From NCBI RefSeq assembly GCF_003336205.1, contig NZ_QPIE01000007.1, positions 1 through 64,000 on the forward strand: a DNA stretch of 64,000 bases, given 5' to 3'. Position 1 is the stretch's first letter, and every line of letters begins with the position of its first letter. The notes under the pieces were generated by a model. It ran no database searches. It was not told where the DNA came from and was given only the letters and a program-made list of their open reading frames with translations. The translations under genes were made by a program, and so were the position numbers. Shown one piece after another: positions 16,424-26,288 of this stretch. Origin of the DNA: Chryseobacterium lacus (GTDB lineage Bacteria > Bacteroidota > Bacteroidia > Flavobacteriales > Weeksellaceae).

Positions 16424-19400
16424 TCACAATTGCTCACTGTTCATTTTTTCTTCCTTTATTATTTTCGTTCTGTGTGTAAGCATGTATAAAATAGGTAACA
16501 CAAAAAGGGTTAAGAAAGTTGCTACCAACAATCCGCCAATCACCACTGTCGCCAGCGGCCTTTGAACTTCAGCACCTTCTCCCTGGCTGAGTGCCATTGG
16601 CAAAAATCCGAGAGAAGCTACGAAAGCAGTCATCAACACCGGCCGTAAACGGGTTTTTGTTCCCATAATCACGATGCGTTTCAAGCTCGTATAGCCGGAT
16701 TTATTCAGTCGGTTAAATTCGGCCAAAAGAACTATTCCGTTCAAAACTGCCACACCAAACAGCGCAATAAAACCAATTCCCGCACTCACACTGAACGAAA
16801 TATCCCGAATATACAAGGCGAATATTCCACCGATAGCCGAAAGAGGAATCGTGGTGTAGATTAGTAAACCTTGTTTCACAGAACCAAACGCAAAATACAG
16901 CAACAGAAAAATAAGTGAGAGTGCCAAAGGAACGGCAATATACAAGCGTTCTTTTGCGGCTTCCAGGTTCTCAAAAGCGCCGCCGTATGTGATATAGTAG
17001 CCAGGTGGTAGTTTAATTTGTTCTTCTACTTTTTGTTGTAATTCGTTTACTGTACTTTGGATATCCCTTCCCCGAACATTCAGCCCAACGATAATTCTGC
17101 GCCTTGAATTTTCCCGTTGAATCTGATTCGGACCTTCTACAATTTCGACTTTGGCCACAGTGCTCAACGGAATTTGGGTACCTTGAGGCGTGGCAATCAA
17201 AAGGTGTTGTACATCTTCTAAATTTTTTCGTTTGTCACCTGCCAAGCGAACCACCAAATCAAAACGTCTTTCGCCTTCGTACACCATTCCGCTGCTTTCT
17301 CCGGCAAAAGCGGTATTCACCACCCGATTGACATCGCTGATATTCAACCCGTATTGTGCTATCGCTGGACGATTGTATTCTATCACAATTTGCGGCATTC
17401 CGGTGACGGATTCTACATACACTGCTTCACTTCCTTCCACGGAATTGCTGATTTTTCCTAATTGAGCGGCATACGTTGCCAGTGTATCCAAATCATCCCC
17501 GAAGATTTTTAGCACTACATCCTGTCTTGCTCCTGAAATCAGTTCGTTAAAACGCATTGCAACCGGATATTGAAAACCAAAAGAAACTCCCGGTAAAACT
17601 TCCAGTTCTTTAGCAATTTTAGCTTCCAGTTCGGCATAGGTTTTAGCAGAAGTCCATTCCTTTCGGTGTTTCAGAATAATCATCATATCAGAAGCATCTA
17701 CTGCCATCGGATCGGTTGGCACTTCACTGCTTCCGGTTTTACCAACAACTTTTTCTACTTCGGGGAATTTTTCAAGGATAATTTTTGACGCTTTGGAAAC
17801 GGCTTCTACAGAAGTATTCAGATTGCTCCCCGGCAAAACCCGCGTATCTACTGCGAAATCGCCTTCGGGCAATGCCGGAATAAATTCGCCGCCTAACCTT
17901 GTCAGTACAAAAATTGCCGCTACAAACACCGCTAAAACTGATAGCAGAACCGCTTTTTGAGAGCGCAGTACTTTTGTTAAATATTTCTGATAAAAGCGCT
18001 CTAAACGAACCATCATTTTGTCTGAAAATGTTGGTTTATGGGAGATTTTTTTGCTTAAGACCAAAGTGCTCATCATCGGGATATAAGTCAATGAAAGGAT
18101 GAATGCACCCAAAAGAGCAAAGACAACGGTCTGTGCCATTGGCATAAACATTTTTCCTTCAATTCCCCGTAATGTGAAAATGGGCAGGTAAACAATTAAA
18201 ATAATAATCTGCCCGAAAACCGCACTGTTCATCATTCCTGATGCTGAAGTTTTCACTTCCCGATCCATCTCGGATTGGGAAAGTTTAGTGACGTTTCTAA
18301 AGGTCTTGCTGTGCGAAAGTTTGTGTAAAATAGATTCGACTATAATGACGGCTCCATCCACAATCAATCCAAAATCCAGTGCGCCTAAACTCATCAGATT
18401 TCCGCTTACGCCAAAGGTGTTCATCAGGATAATGGCGAAAAGCATAGAAAGCGGAATTACCGAAGCCACCAGTAAACCGGCTCTCAGGTTTCCGAGGAAA
18501 AGCACCAATACAAAAATGACGATTAAAGCACCTTCCATGAGATTAGTAGTCACGGTATCAATGGAATTATTGACCATTTTGGTACGGTCCAGAAAGGCGT
18601 CAATCATTACGCCTTCAGGCAAAGTTTTTTCGATTTGTGAAATTCTTTCTTTGATGTTTTTAATAACTTCATTGCTGTTTGCACCTTTCAACATCATTAC
18701 CACAGCACCGGAAACTTCCTGTTCGCCATTGTAAGTCATTGCACCAAAACGGGGTGCACTTCCCAAACGAACCTCACTCACATCGCGAATCAGAAGCGGC
18801 AATCCGTTGGGTAAATTTTTGACCACGATATTTTCGATATCTTCCATACTGCCCACCAAGCCTTCGCTGCGGATAAACAAAATGGTAGGCCCTTTTTCGA
18901 TATAGGAACCACCAGTATTCTGATTGTTTTTTTCCAGAGCACTGAAGACATCACCGATGGTGAGATTATACGCTAACAGTTTTTCGGGAACCACAGCGAT
19001 TTCATATTGTTTCAGCAAACCGCCAAAACTGCTGACTTCGGCAACGCCTTTCACATCCAACAATTGTCTTCGGACGATCCAATCCTGAATAGTCCTAAGT
19101 TCCATGGCGTCGAATTTTCCTTCGTAACCTTTCTTAGGACGGACGGTATATTGATAAATTTCGCCTAAACCGGTGGTAACGGGAGCTAATACAGGCGTTC
19201 CAAAGCCTTTGGGAATCTGATTCTGCGCTTGTTGTAAACGTTCGGTAACCTGTTGTCTCGCCCAGTAAATATCGATATTGTCTTCGAAAACAATTGTCAC
19301 CACCGATAAGCCGAAGCGTGAAAAACTTCGAAGTTCTAAAAGTCCGGGAATGTTGTTATTCACCTGTTCAATGGGAAAAGTGATGAGCCGTTCTACATCG

Positions 19401-19576
19401 GGTGCACCCAAAGCGGGAGCAACAGTTATCACTTGAACCTGATTGTTGGTAATATCTGGGACAGCATCAATGGGAAGGCGGTTGAGCTCATAGCTGCCAT
19501 ATCCTATTAAACCAAGCACGAATAACCCGATAATGAGTTTATTTTTAATAGAAAACTCAATGATTTTATTCAGCAT
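16424..19576 (-). CDS. Heavy-metal efflux RND pump (CusA/CzcA family)
   Basis: Inner-membrane RND pump of 1050 residues, full length. It has twelve helices in two halves, with the HME-type fourth helix DFGLIVDGAVIIVE containing the proton-relay acidic residue, and N-terminal sequences characteristic of CusA/CzcA (DAVPDITNNQVQV). It expels metal cations such as Cu(I)/Ag(I) or Co/Zn/Cd from periplasm or cytosol through the adaptor and channel encoded downstream. The metal cannot be fixed from the sequence. Gene order is pump, channel, adaptor, with short gaps. Confidence 0.95.
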   Translation of the reverse strand: MLNKIIEFSIKNKLIIGLFVLGLIGYGSYELNRLPIDAVPDITNNQVQVITVAPALGAPDVERLITFPIEQVNNNIPGLLELRSFSRFGLSVVTIVFEDNIDIYWARQQVTERLQQAQNQIPKGFGTPVLAPVTTGLGEIYQYTVRPKKGYEGKFDAMELRTIQDWIVRRQLLDVKGVAEVSSFGGLLKQYEIAVVPEKLLAYNLTIGDVFSALEKNNQNTGGSYIEKGPTILFIRSEGLVGSMEDIENIVVKNLPNGLPLLIRDVSEVRLGSAPRFGAMTYNGEQEVSGAVVMMLKGANSNEVIKNIKERISQIEKTLPEGVMIDAFLDRTKMVNNSIDTVTTNLMEGALIVIFVLVLFLGNLRAGLLVASVIPLSMLFAIILMNTFGVSGNLMSLGALDFGLIVDGAVIIVESILHKLSHSKTFRNVTKLSQSEMDREVKTSASGMMNSAVFGQIIILIVYLPIFTLRGIEGKMFMPMAQTVVFALLGAFILSLTYIPMMSTLVLSKKISHKPTFSDKMMVRLERFYQKYLTKVLRSQKAVLLSVLAVFVAAIFVLTRLGGEFIPALPEGDFAVDTRVLPGSNLNTSVEAVSKASKIILEKFPEVEKVVGKTGSSEVPTDPMAVDASDMMIILKHRKEWTSAKTYAELEAKIAKELEVLPGVSFGFQYPVAMRFNELISGARQDVVLKIFGDDLDTLATYAAQLGKISNSVEGSEAVYVESVTGMPQIVIEYNRPAIAQYGLNISDVNRVVNTAFAGESSGMVYEGERRFDLVVRLAGDKRKNLEDVQHLLIATPQGTQIPLSTVAKVEIVEGPNQIQRENSRRRIIVGLNVRGRDIQSTVNELQQKVEEQIKLPPGYYITYGGAFENLEAAKERLYIAVPLALSLIFLLLYFAFGSVKQGLLIYTTIPLSAIGGIFALYIRDISFSVSAGIGFIALFGVAVLNGIVLLAEFNRLNKSGYTSLKRIVIMGTKTRLRPVLMTAFVASLGFLPMALSQGEGAEVQRPLATVVIGGLLVATFLTLFVLPILYMLTHRTKIIKEEKMNSEQL

Positions 19577-19679
19577 TTTTATTTTAATTAATCATTAGAG
19601 ATAGGTGTTGTAAGCAAAGCGATACATACACACGGTGATATGTCATTTACCTTTTTTGAAGATAAATGCTTAAAAATGA

Positions 19680-20069
19680 TTAGCTAAAACGCGGCGGTTG
19701 CCAAATGTTTTTTAAGGAAGCGTTTGCGTAATTTTCCTGAGGACAGGCTGGAATTTTTAAAGTGGAAATGATTTTAGTTTGGCGGGAAATTTCTATGTAA
19801 TTTTGAGGAATAATAGAAACCACCGAATAGAGATGTCCGTCTATGGTTTTAAAAGGCAGTTTATCATGATCACTATGGCTGTTTTTATGCTGATGATCTG
19901 CATTTCCCTGATAATGTTTTACGAGAAAATGGATGATAGAAGCATCCTGATCCTGTTCGGAATGTTCAATATAATGATGAATAAGAATTGGCAATTTCAA
20001 CACCTCTCCGAAAGCGGTATGCGCATTCAGAAAAGTGAGAAGGAAGAATATTGCCCACAGTTTTTTCAT
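19680..20069 (-). CDS. Secreted His-rich protein next to the RND pump, function unknown
   Basis: The 129-residue protein has a signal peptide (hydrophobic 5-14, cleavage near 19-22), then a histidine-rich stretch around residues 60-70 (HQHKNSHSDHDK) and more histidines before it. The C-terminus ends NIWQPPRFS. It is the first gene of the pump operon. The histidines suggest periplasmic metal binding or presentation to the pump, which is inference; I do not recognise a named family. Confidence 0.75.
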   Translation of the reverse strand: MKKLWAIFFLLTFLNAHTAFGEVLKLPILIHHYIEHSEQDQDASIIHFLVKHYQGNADHQHKNSHSDHDKLPFKTIDGHLYSVVSIIPQNYIEISRQTKIISTLKIPACPQENYANASLKNIWQPPRFS

Positions 20070-20218
20070 TGTTTTAGTTTATTCTAAACATCTAAGTTAA
20101 TGAATACAAGTCTTTTATTAAACTAAATTCTTGGGTAAAAATAAGATATTTGTCATCTTTTTAGTGACTTATTTTGTTATTTTTATGTTAAAATGAAAAT
20201 TATGGTTTGCCTTTTTTA

Positions 20219-21580
20219 TTAAATTGTCATTGAAAATATCCGGGTTTCCGGCTGATTTCGCATCATTCTCAAGTCGAACGTCATGGCCACATTCCGCGTG
20301 AACGCCCTTCCTTGTTCGGTAATCGTAATGGAGTTTTCTGATAGTTCTACCAATCCGTCATTTTCCATTTCCTTCAAAGCGCCCAAAGCAAGCGGAAGTT
20401 CAGGAAAAACGGTTTCGGAGTTCCAGGTCGTCCTTAATCGGCACATCAGATTAAGAATATGTTTCCGGATAATCAAATCTTCATTATTCAAAATATGTCC
20501 TTTGATAACGGGAATTTCTCCTTGTTCTACACGTTTTTGATACGCTTCCACCGTTTTTTCATTTTGGGCAAAAGCATACCAAGAATCGGAAATTGCACTC
20601 ATTCCCAATCCCACCATCAGCTGAGTTTTGCTGGAAGTGTATCCCATGAAATTACGGTGAATTTTTCCGTTGATCATGGATTGATAAAGATCGTCATGTT
20701 CCAGCGCGAAATGATCCATCCCAACTTCCTTATATCCCAATTGCTCCAGAAGAACCTTGCCGTTTTCGTAAAGTTTGCGTTTTTCGTCTCCACTCGGAAG
20801 GTCATTTTCATCAAAACCGCGCTGCCCAACTCCTTTTATCCACGGAACGTGAGCGTAGGAATAAAAAGCCAAACGATCCGGCCTCAATTCCAATGTTTTA
20901 CGGATTGTAAATTCCATTTTCTCCCAGGTATGGAAAGGCAACCCAAAAACGAGATCATGTGAAACACTGGTATAACCTATTTCACGAGCCCATCGTGTGA
21001 CTTGTTCCACATTTTCAAAAGGCTGAATTCTGTTGATGGCTTTCTGAACCTGAGGATCGTAATCCTGAACGCCAAAACTGCATCTTCTGAATCCCAAATC
21101 GTAAAGAGTCTGAAGATGTTCCTTCGTCGTGTTGTTGGGATGTCCTTCAAAAGAAAATTCAGGATATTCAGCAATTTCTGATTTGGAAAAAATGCCTTCC
21201 AGAAGAATTTTAAGATTGGCTGGAGAGAAGAAAGTCGGTGTTCCGCCACCCAAATGCAATTCCTTTATTTTAGGTTTTTTTTCAAAAAGTTTCAGATAAA
21301 GATCCCATTCTTTCAGGACAGTTTCCAGATAGGGCGTTTCTACGGAATGTTGTTTGGTTATGCGTTTATGGCAGGCACAAAAAGTGCAGAGCTGTTCACA
21401 AAAAGGCAGGTGAATATAAAGGGAGATGCCTTCTTCATCATTACTTTCTTGAAATGATCTGATGACGGAATGCTTCCACTTTTCTGCAGAAAATCCGGAT
21501 TCGTCCCAAAACGGCACCGTTGGATAAGAAGTATATCGCGGGCCGGGTATATTGTACTTGTTTACAAGTGATGAATTCAT
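20219..21580 (-). CDS. hemN: Oxygen-independent coproporphyrinogen III oxidase
   Basis: Radical-SAM enzyme of 453 residues that converts coproporphyrinogen III to protoporphyrinogen IX without oxygen. The cluster motif is Cys61, Cys65, Cys68 with the extra Cys70 (CEQLCTFCACH) that separates true HemN from HemW-like proteins. The GGGTPTF motif follows at about 113, and the C-terminal HemN domain is complete. The length matches E. coli HemN. It is monocistronic, with about 130 bp to the next gene on either side. Confidence 0.96.
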   Translation of the reverse strand: MNSSLVNKYNIPGPRYTSYPTVPFWDESGFSAEKWKHSVIRSFQESNDEEGISLYIHLPFCEQLCTFCACHKRITKQHSVETPYLETVLKEWDLYLKLFEKKPKIKELHLGGGTPTFFSPANLKILLEGIFSKSEIAEYPEFSFEGHPNNTTKEHLQTLYDLGFRRCSFGVQDYDPQVQKAINRIQPFENVEQVTRWAREIGYTSVSHDLVFGLPFHTWEKMEFTIRKTLELRPDRLAFYSYAHVPWIKGVGQRGFDENDLPSGDEKRKLYENGKVLLEQLGYKEVGMDHFALEHDDLYQSMINGKIHRNFMGYTSSKTQLMVGLGMSAISDSWYAFAQNEKTVEAYQKRVEQGEIPVIKGHILNNEDLIIRKHILNLMCRLRTTWNSETVFPELPLALGALKEMENDGLVELSENSITITEQGRAFTRNVAMTFDLRMMRNQPETRIFSMTI

Positions 21581-21712
21581 TTTACAAAATTACGAAATTA
21601 TTTTCCTGTAAATCGTTACCTGCTGAATGCGATATATCATGAAAAATCCGCCTCTGCTGAAGCGGATTGTATTTTTGAAACAAATCTCTCAATAAGAAGT
21701 TTTTCGTTTAAT

Positions 21713-23158
21713 TTAAGAATTTAACTTGCTGTTTTTCTTGCTGTAGACAAAATAAATCAAAACGCCCAATGCCATCCACGCCAATAGTCGCAGCCAGCTT
21801 TCTCCCGGCAATGATAGCATTAAACCAACACAGACCAAAACTCCCATAATGGGAACAAAAGGAACCCAAGGTGTACGGAAACCTCTCGGTGCATTAGGCT
21901 GGGTTTTCCTCATCACCAAAACGCCAATACTTACCAAAACGAAGGCTAATAATGTTCCGATGGAAACCATGTGGCCTAAATCTGAAATCGGCACAAAACC
22001 GGCAAAAAGACTTACAAAAAACAGAAAAAAGATATTGGTTTTCCAAGGTGTCCGGAATTTCGGATGAACTTCACCAAAGAATTTTGGAAGCAATCCGTCG
22101 CGGCTCATTGAATAAAAAACCCGGCTTTGTCCCATCAACATGACGAGAATTACCGATGTATATCCTGCCAGAATAGCGACAATAAGAGCGGTTTGAAGGA
22201 AACCATACGGTGTTTGTGCAAAGGCCGTGGCAGCAGGTTTCGCATCATTGGCAAACTCCTGATACGGCAAAAGGCCCGTCATCACGTGGGAGAAAAGAAC
22301 ATATAAAATAGTACAAATGACGAGTGATCCCAAAATCCCAATCGGCATTCCTTTTTGAGGATTTTTCGTTTCCTGTGCTGCAGTAGAAACTGCATCAAAA
22401 CCAATGAACGCAAAGAACACCGTCGCTGCACCCATCGCAATTCCACTCCATCCGAATTTTCCAAATTCACCTTGATTTTCAGGGATATAAGGAATATGGT
22501 TATCAGGATTCATGTAAGCCCAACCTAACGCGATAAAAACAATGACTACTGCTACTTTCAAAATAACCAAAATATTGTTAATACCGGAAGATTCTCTCAT
22601 TCCGCGGATCAAAACCAAAGAAAGCAGCGAAACGATAAACACTGCAGGAAGGTTGATAATTCCTCCTTCAATCACCGTTCCGTCGCCCAATCTCAGGGTT
22701 TCCCACGGAGAACAAATCAGCTCCGGAGGAAGATGAATTCCAAATTTATTTAATAATTCCAGAAAATATCTCGACCACGAAACGCCTACTGTTGCTGCAC
22801 CAAGGGCGTATTCCAACACCAAATCCCAGCCGATAATCCATGCCATAAATTCTCCCATTGTTGCATAAGAATAGGTGTAGGCACTTCCGGCAACGGGAAT
22901 CATGGAGGCAAATTCAGCATAACATAATCCAGCGAAAGCGCAACCTATAGCAGCGACAACGAAGGAAATTGTAACAGCAGGTCCTGCATGTTCTGCCGCT
23001 GCAATTCCGGTGAGAGAAAATAATCCAGCTCCAATAATCGCCCCGATACCTAATGCAATCAATGCTCCTGCTGACAAGGTTCTTTTTAATCCTTTCTCAT
23101 CATCGCTTGCTTCGGCAATCAGTCTTTCATAAGATTTCGTTTTCCATAGATTTGACAT
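21713..23158 (-). CDS. APC-family amino-acid permease (cationic amino-acid type)
   Basis: The 481-residue transporter has about twelve to fourteen hydrophobic helices. Helix 1 carries the APC signature GIGAIIGAGLF and is followed by the conserved AGPAVTISF segment. The length and the C-terminal helices match the eukaryote-like CAT/YfnA group. The substrate is not readable. It is alone on the minus strand with a 430-bp upstream gap. Confidence 0.92.
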   Translation of the reverse strand: MSNLWKTKSYERLIAEASDDEKGLKRTLSAGALIALGIGAIIGAGLFSLTGIAAAEHAGPAVTISFVVAAIGCAFAGLCYAEFASMIPVAGSAYTYSYATMGEFMAWIIGWDLVLEYALGAATVGVSWSRYFLELLNKFGIHLPPELICSPWETLRLGDGTVIEGGIINLPAVFIVSLLSLVLIRGMRESSGINNILVILKVAVVIVFIALGWAYMNPDNHIPYIPENQGEFGKFGWSGIAMGAATVFFAFIGFDAVSTAAQETKNPQKGMPIGILGSLVICTILYVLFSHVMTGLLPYQEFANDAKPAATAFAQTPYGFLQTALIVAILAGYTSVILVMLMGQSRVFYSMSRDGLLPKFFGEVHPKFRTPWKTNIFFLFFVSLFAGFVPISDLGHMVSIGTLLAFVLVSIGVLVMRKTQPNAPRGFRTPWVPFVPIMGVLVCVGLMLSLPGESWLRLLAWMALGVLIYFVYSKKNSKLNS

Positions 23159-23551
23159 AGCTTATCTTTTTATTAATTTCCAAAAATATAAAATTTAATA
23201 GGTTATTAACATTTTCAAACCATAAAAATGTGATTTATCTTTCACTTTCCTTGATAATCAACTGATTTTCATCCGTAATTAGAATGGAGTGTTTTACAGA
23301 GAGTCAATAATTGTGTTGTTAATTTTGTAACATATCAAAATTGTTTTTTTTATTAAATTGATAATCAGTATCTAATGATTAAGATATTGCATGAGAGTGG
23401 ATTCACAAATTATCAAAGCAAAAACTGTTGGAAATTTAGGAAGTTCAATTAGACTACTGAAGATCTGATGAAATAAATTAAAAATTAAAGAACTGACCAG
23501 TTAAAAAATGATTTTTCAGATAAATTCTCAACAAATAATTCCATTACACAT
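23159..23551. other. AT-rich gap upstream of the permease
   Basis: It holds the presumed minus-strand promoter region of the permease and little else. A 25-codon open frame at 23391-23468 is too short and has no promoter. No repeats, tRNAs or riboswitch-like folds were noticed. Confidence 0.5.
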
Positions 23552-23580
23552 AAAAAAACCGTTCCCAACGAAACGGTTTT
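23552..23580 (-). terminator. Terminator of tRNA-Leu
   Basis: On the minus strand AAAACCGTTTC pairs with GGAACGGTTTT and is followed by a T run, starting 9 nt after the tRNA. Confidence 0.85.
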
Positions 23581-23588
23581 CAAAATAG

Positions 23589-23670
23589 TGCCCGGAACAG
23601 GACTCGAACCTGCAAGCCTTTCAGCACTCGCACCTGAAACGAGCGTGTCTACCAATTTCACCATCCGGGC
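23589..23670 (-). tRNA. tRNA-Leu (anticodon CAG)
   Basis: The 82-nt gene folds as a class II tRNA: acceptor GCCCGGA/TCCGGGC with discriminator A, a D-arm with TGGTAGACA, anticodon stem CTCGT/GCGAG around loop TTCAGGT (anticodon CAG), a variable arm, and T-arm GCAGGTTCGAGTCCTGT. CCA is not encoded. It reads CUG codons and is followed by a terminator. Confidence 0.95.
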
Positions 23671-23815
23671 ATTGTGAGGTTGAAATTTAGAGTTGCAAAT
23701 ATAGGAAATCAGCGGAAACGGCAAACCATAACTGAAGTTTTTTTTAGTTCAATGCTGGATTATCCACCTTAAAGGCTGTATCTGAGCATTATTTTTTTAT
23801 CGCTTGATAATTTCT

Positions 23816-23823
23816 TAATTTTG
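23816..23823 (+). promoter_or_regulatory. Promoter -7 box of the ECF sigma factor gene
   Basis: TAATTTTG fits TAnnTTTG exactly. It overlaps the TTG at 23821 that opens the frame, which argues that translation begins at the ATG at 23833 instead. Confidence 0.6.
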
Positions 23824-23832
23824 TGGAAGAAA

Positions 23833-24375
23833 ATGAAAGACGAATCCCTCTTATCGTTGATCCAGCTGGCCAAGGAAAAAAACCAGAAAGCACAAACGCA
23901 ACTGATCAACCTGTTCTGGGTGGATGTGTTCACTTTTGTGCTTCATAAGGTGAGGGATGAGAATGATGCAGATGAAATTACCGTCAGTGTTTTCTCGAAA
24001 ATCCTCAATAAACTGGATTTGTATGATCCGGCTTTTCAGTTTAAAACCTGGATGCTCACCATTGCACAGAATACAGTAATTGATTTTTGGAGAAAGAAAA
24101 GCCGCGATAACGAAGATCCGACAGATGAAATTCACCATTTCAGAAATCAGTTCGCACAATCGCCGGAAGAGTTGATGATTTCGGAAGAAGAACAGGAGAA
24201 AATCCTTAAAATCATCGAAAGTATGGACACCAAAAATCAAGAGATTATCCGTCTTCGTTTTTTTGAGGAAAAAAGCATTAAAGAGATCGCAGAAGAAATG
24301 CAGCTGTCGGTTTCCAATACCAAAGTGCGCATTATGCGCGCCAAAAAATTACTTGCAGAACTTTTAAAAGAATAA
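23833..24375 (+). CDS. ECF-type RNA polymerase sigma factor
   Basis: Sigma-70 family protein of 180 residues with region 2 ([20 protein letters not shown], then [20 protein letters not shown] for -10 recognition) and region 4 ([20 protein letters not shown], helix-turn-helix). There is no region 1 or 3, so it belongs to the extracytoplasmic-function group. I chose the ATG at 23833 because the TTG at 23821 lies within the promoter box. No anti-sigma gene is adjacent; lipA follows 28 bp later. The stimulus is unknown. Confidence 0.92.
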   Translation: MKDESLLSLIQLAKEKNQKAQTQLINLFWVDVFTFVLHKVRDENDADEITVSVFSKILNKLDLYDPAFQFKTWMLTIAQNTVIDFWRKKSRDNEDPTDEIHHFRNQFAQSPEELMISEEEQEKILKIIESMDTKNQEIIRLRFFEEKSIKEIAEEMQLSVSNTKVRIMRAKKLLAELLKE

Positions 24376-24403
24376 AAACCGCTGTCTGCTGACAGTTTAT
24401 CAT

Positions 24404-25276
24404 ATGGAAAACCCAACCTTAAGTACCGATACTGCCGTACAGAAACCCAAATGGATCCGCGTAAAACTTCCTACCGGAAAGAATTACCGCGAACTCCGCA
24501 CTTTGGTAGATAAATATAAACTCAACACCATTTGCCAGAGCGGAAGTTGCCCGAATATGGGAGAATGTTGGGGTGAAGGTACAGCCACGTTTATGATTCT
24601 GGGAAATATCTGCACCCGAAGCTGCGGATTTTGTGGAGTGAAAACGGGAAAACCTCTGGAAGTGAATTGGGATGAGCCTGAAAAAGTGGCACGTTCCATT
24701 AAATTAATGAAAATAAAACATGCGGTACTCACTTCTGTGGATCGGGACGATTTGAAAGATATGGGATCAATCCTGTGGGCGGAAACTGTGAATGCCGTGC
24801 GCAGAATTTCTCCGGGAACGACGATGGAAACACTGATTCCCGATTTTCAGGGAATTCACAAACATCTGGACAGAATTCTGGAAGTAGCACCGGAAGTGAT
24901 TTCTCACAATATGGAAACCGTAAAAAGGCTGACGCGTGAAGTGCGCATTCAGGCCAAATACGAACGGAGCCTGGAGGTGTTGCGTTATCTCAAAGAAGCG
25001 GGACAAAACCGCACCAAAACCGGAATTATGTTGGGACTGGGTGAAGAGAAATCGGAAGTTTTCCAGGCCATCGAAGATGTGAGGAATGCTAATGTGGACG
25101 TGATTACTTTAGGCCAGTATCTGCAGCCTACCAAAAAACACCTGCCTGTAAAAAGATTCGTTACCCCGGAAGAATTTGATGAATACGGTGCTTTTGCCAG
25201 AAGTCTTGGTTTCCGTCATGTGGAAAGTTCGCCTTTGGTGAGAAGTTCTTATCATGCTGAAAAACATATTCACTGA
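24404..25276 (+). CDS. lipA: Lipoyl synthase
   Basis: Radical-SAM enzyme (290 residues) that inserts two sulfurs into protein-bound octanoate to make lipoyl groups. Both clusters are visible: the auxiliary cluster cysteines 44, 49 and 55 ([12 protein letters not shown]) and the radical-SAM cysteines 70, 74 and 77 (CTRSCGFC). The C-terminal RSSY serine that ligates the auxiliary cluster is present. It probably shares a transcript with the upstream sigma factor gene (28-bp gap). Confidence 0.97.
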   Translation: MENPTLSTDTAVQKPKWIRVKLPTGKNYRELRTLVDKYKLNTICQSGSCPNMGECWGEGTATFMILGNICTRSCGFCGVKTGKPLEVNWDEPEKVARSIKLMKIKHAVLTSVDRDDLKDMGSILWAETVNAVRRISPGTTMETLIPDFQGIHKHLDRILEVAPEVISHNMETVKRLTREVRIQAKYERSLEVLRYLKEAGQNRTKTGIMLGLGEEKSEVFQAIEDVRNANVDVITLGQYLQPTKKHLPVKRFVTPEEFDEYGAFARSLGFRHVESSPLVRSSYHAEKHIH

Positions 25277-25351
25277 TGACGCAGGGAAGCGGAGTTCTCC
25301 AATTCAGAAAATAATTTATCTTTATCCTTTCATTATAAAAACGAATAAAAT

Positions 25352-26188
25352 ATGAAATTCAAAACCCTCGCATTATTGGCGTTGCTTTCTTTGGGAGTCG
25401 TAAGCTGTAAAGAAAAAACAGTTTCAGATCAGGAAAACAGTGCCGTTACGCAAACCAAAAGCGGAAACCTCACAACGGATGAATTGAAAACAGAAATTAA
25501 TGGCATTACCCATCGCTCTTACGCTGCGTATAATCCGGATCTGGAAGGGCCGCTTCCCGTGGTTTTCGTGCTTCCCGAATGGTGGGGACTGAATGATTAT
25601 GTGAAAAACAGAGTTCATCAGCTAGCGGAATTAGGATATTATGCAGTAGGTGTAGATTATTACGGTGATCAGAAAGTGGTGGATACACCTGAAGAAGCTA
25701 AAAAACTGGCTTCACATTTTTACGAAATTCCGATTGATGCCCGAAGGATGTTTGATGCCGCAAAACATCAGGTGAGTCTGGTAGATAAGGCAGATTACAA
25801 TAAAATGGCCATTATCGGTTATTGTTTCGGCGGAGCCCAGGCTCTGAATATGGGTCGTATTTCCGATGATTTCAAAGGCGTGGTGAGTTTTCACGGAAAC
25901 TTGAGCACCGGAATTCGCGCCAAGAATAAATCGGTACAATATCTTGTGTTGAATGGCGCTGCCGATGAAATGGTATCTCAGGAAGAGATTGCTTCATTTA
26001 AAAAAGAAATGGATAGCGCAAAAATCAAATATACGTTCATCGATTATCCTGATGCCAAACATGCGTTCACCAACCCGAAAGCTACAGAAATCGGCAAAAA
26101 ACACGGTCTGGATATTGCCTACAATAAAGAAGCTGACGAAAAATCCTGGAATGAAATGAAAAAATTCCTGGAGGAGATCTTCAAATAA
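25352..26188 (+). CDS. Dienelactone hydrolase-family lipoprotein
   Basis: The 278-residue protein starts with a lipoprotein signal (Cys19 in VVSC) and continues as an alpha/beta hydrolase of the dienelactone hydrolase family. The triad is readable: nucleophile Cys158 in GYCFGG, Asp205, and His237 in DAKHAF. A cysteine nucleophile is typical of this family. The lipid anchor implies an envelope location and thus a substrate other than cytosolic dienelactone. Confidence 0.9.
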   Translation: MKFKTLALLALLSLGVVSCKEKTVSDQENSAVTQTKSGNLTTDELKTEINGITHRSYAAYNPDLEGPLPVVFVLPEWWGLNDYVKNRVHQLAELGYYAVGVDYYGDQKVVDTPEEAKKLASHFYEIPIDARRMFDAAKHQVSLVDKADYNKMAIIGYCFGGAQALNMGRISDDFKGVVSFHGNLSTGIRAKNKSVQYLVLNGAADEMVSQEEIASFKKEMDSAKIKYTFIDYPDAKHAFTNPKATEIGKKHGLDIAYNKEADEKSWNEMKKFLEEIFK

Positions 26189-26210
26189 ACCGTAACAAAA
26201 TAGAGAAAAC

Positions 26211-26249
26211 AAAACCCCGAATTTCAATGAAAAATTCGGGGTTTTTTTA
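26211..26249 (+). terminator. Strong terminator between convergent genes
   Basis: AACCCCGAATTT pairs with AAATTCGGGGTT and ends in a seven-T run. The A run on the left lets it also serve the minus-strand gene. Confidence 0.9.
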
Positions 26250-26288
26250 TTAAGAAATGGTTTTAAAACCGAAAAGTGAAAAAAAAAT

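Noticed and set aside
23391-23468. 25-codon open frame with ATG
   Set aside because: No promoter box or signal, in an AT-rich gap where such frames arise by chance.
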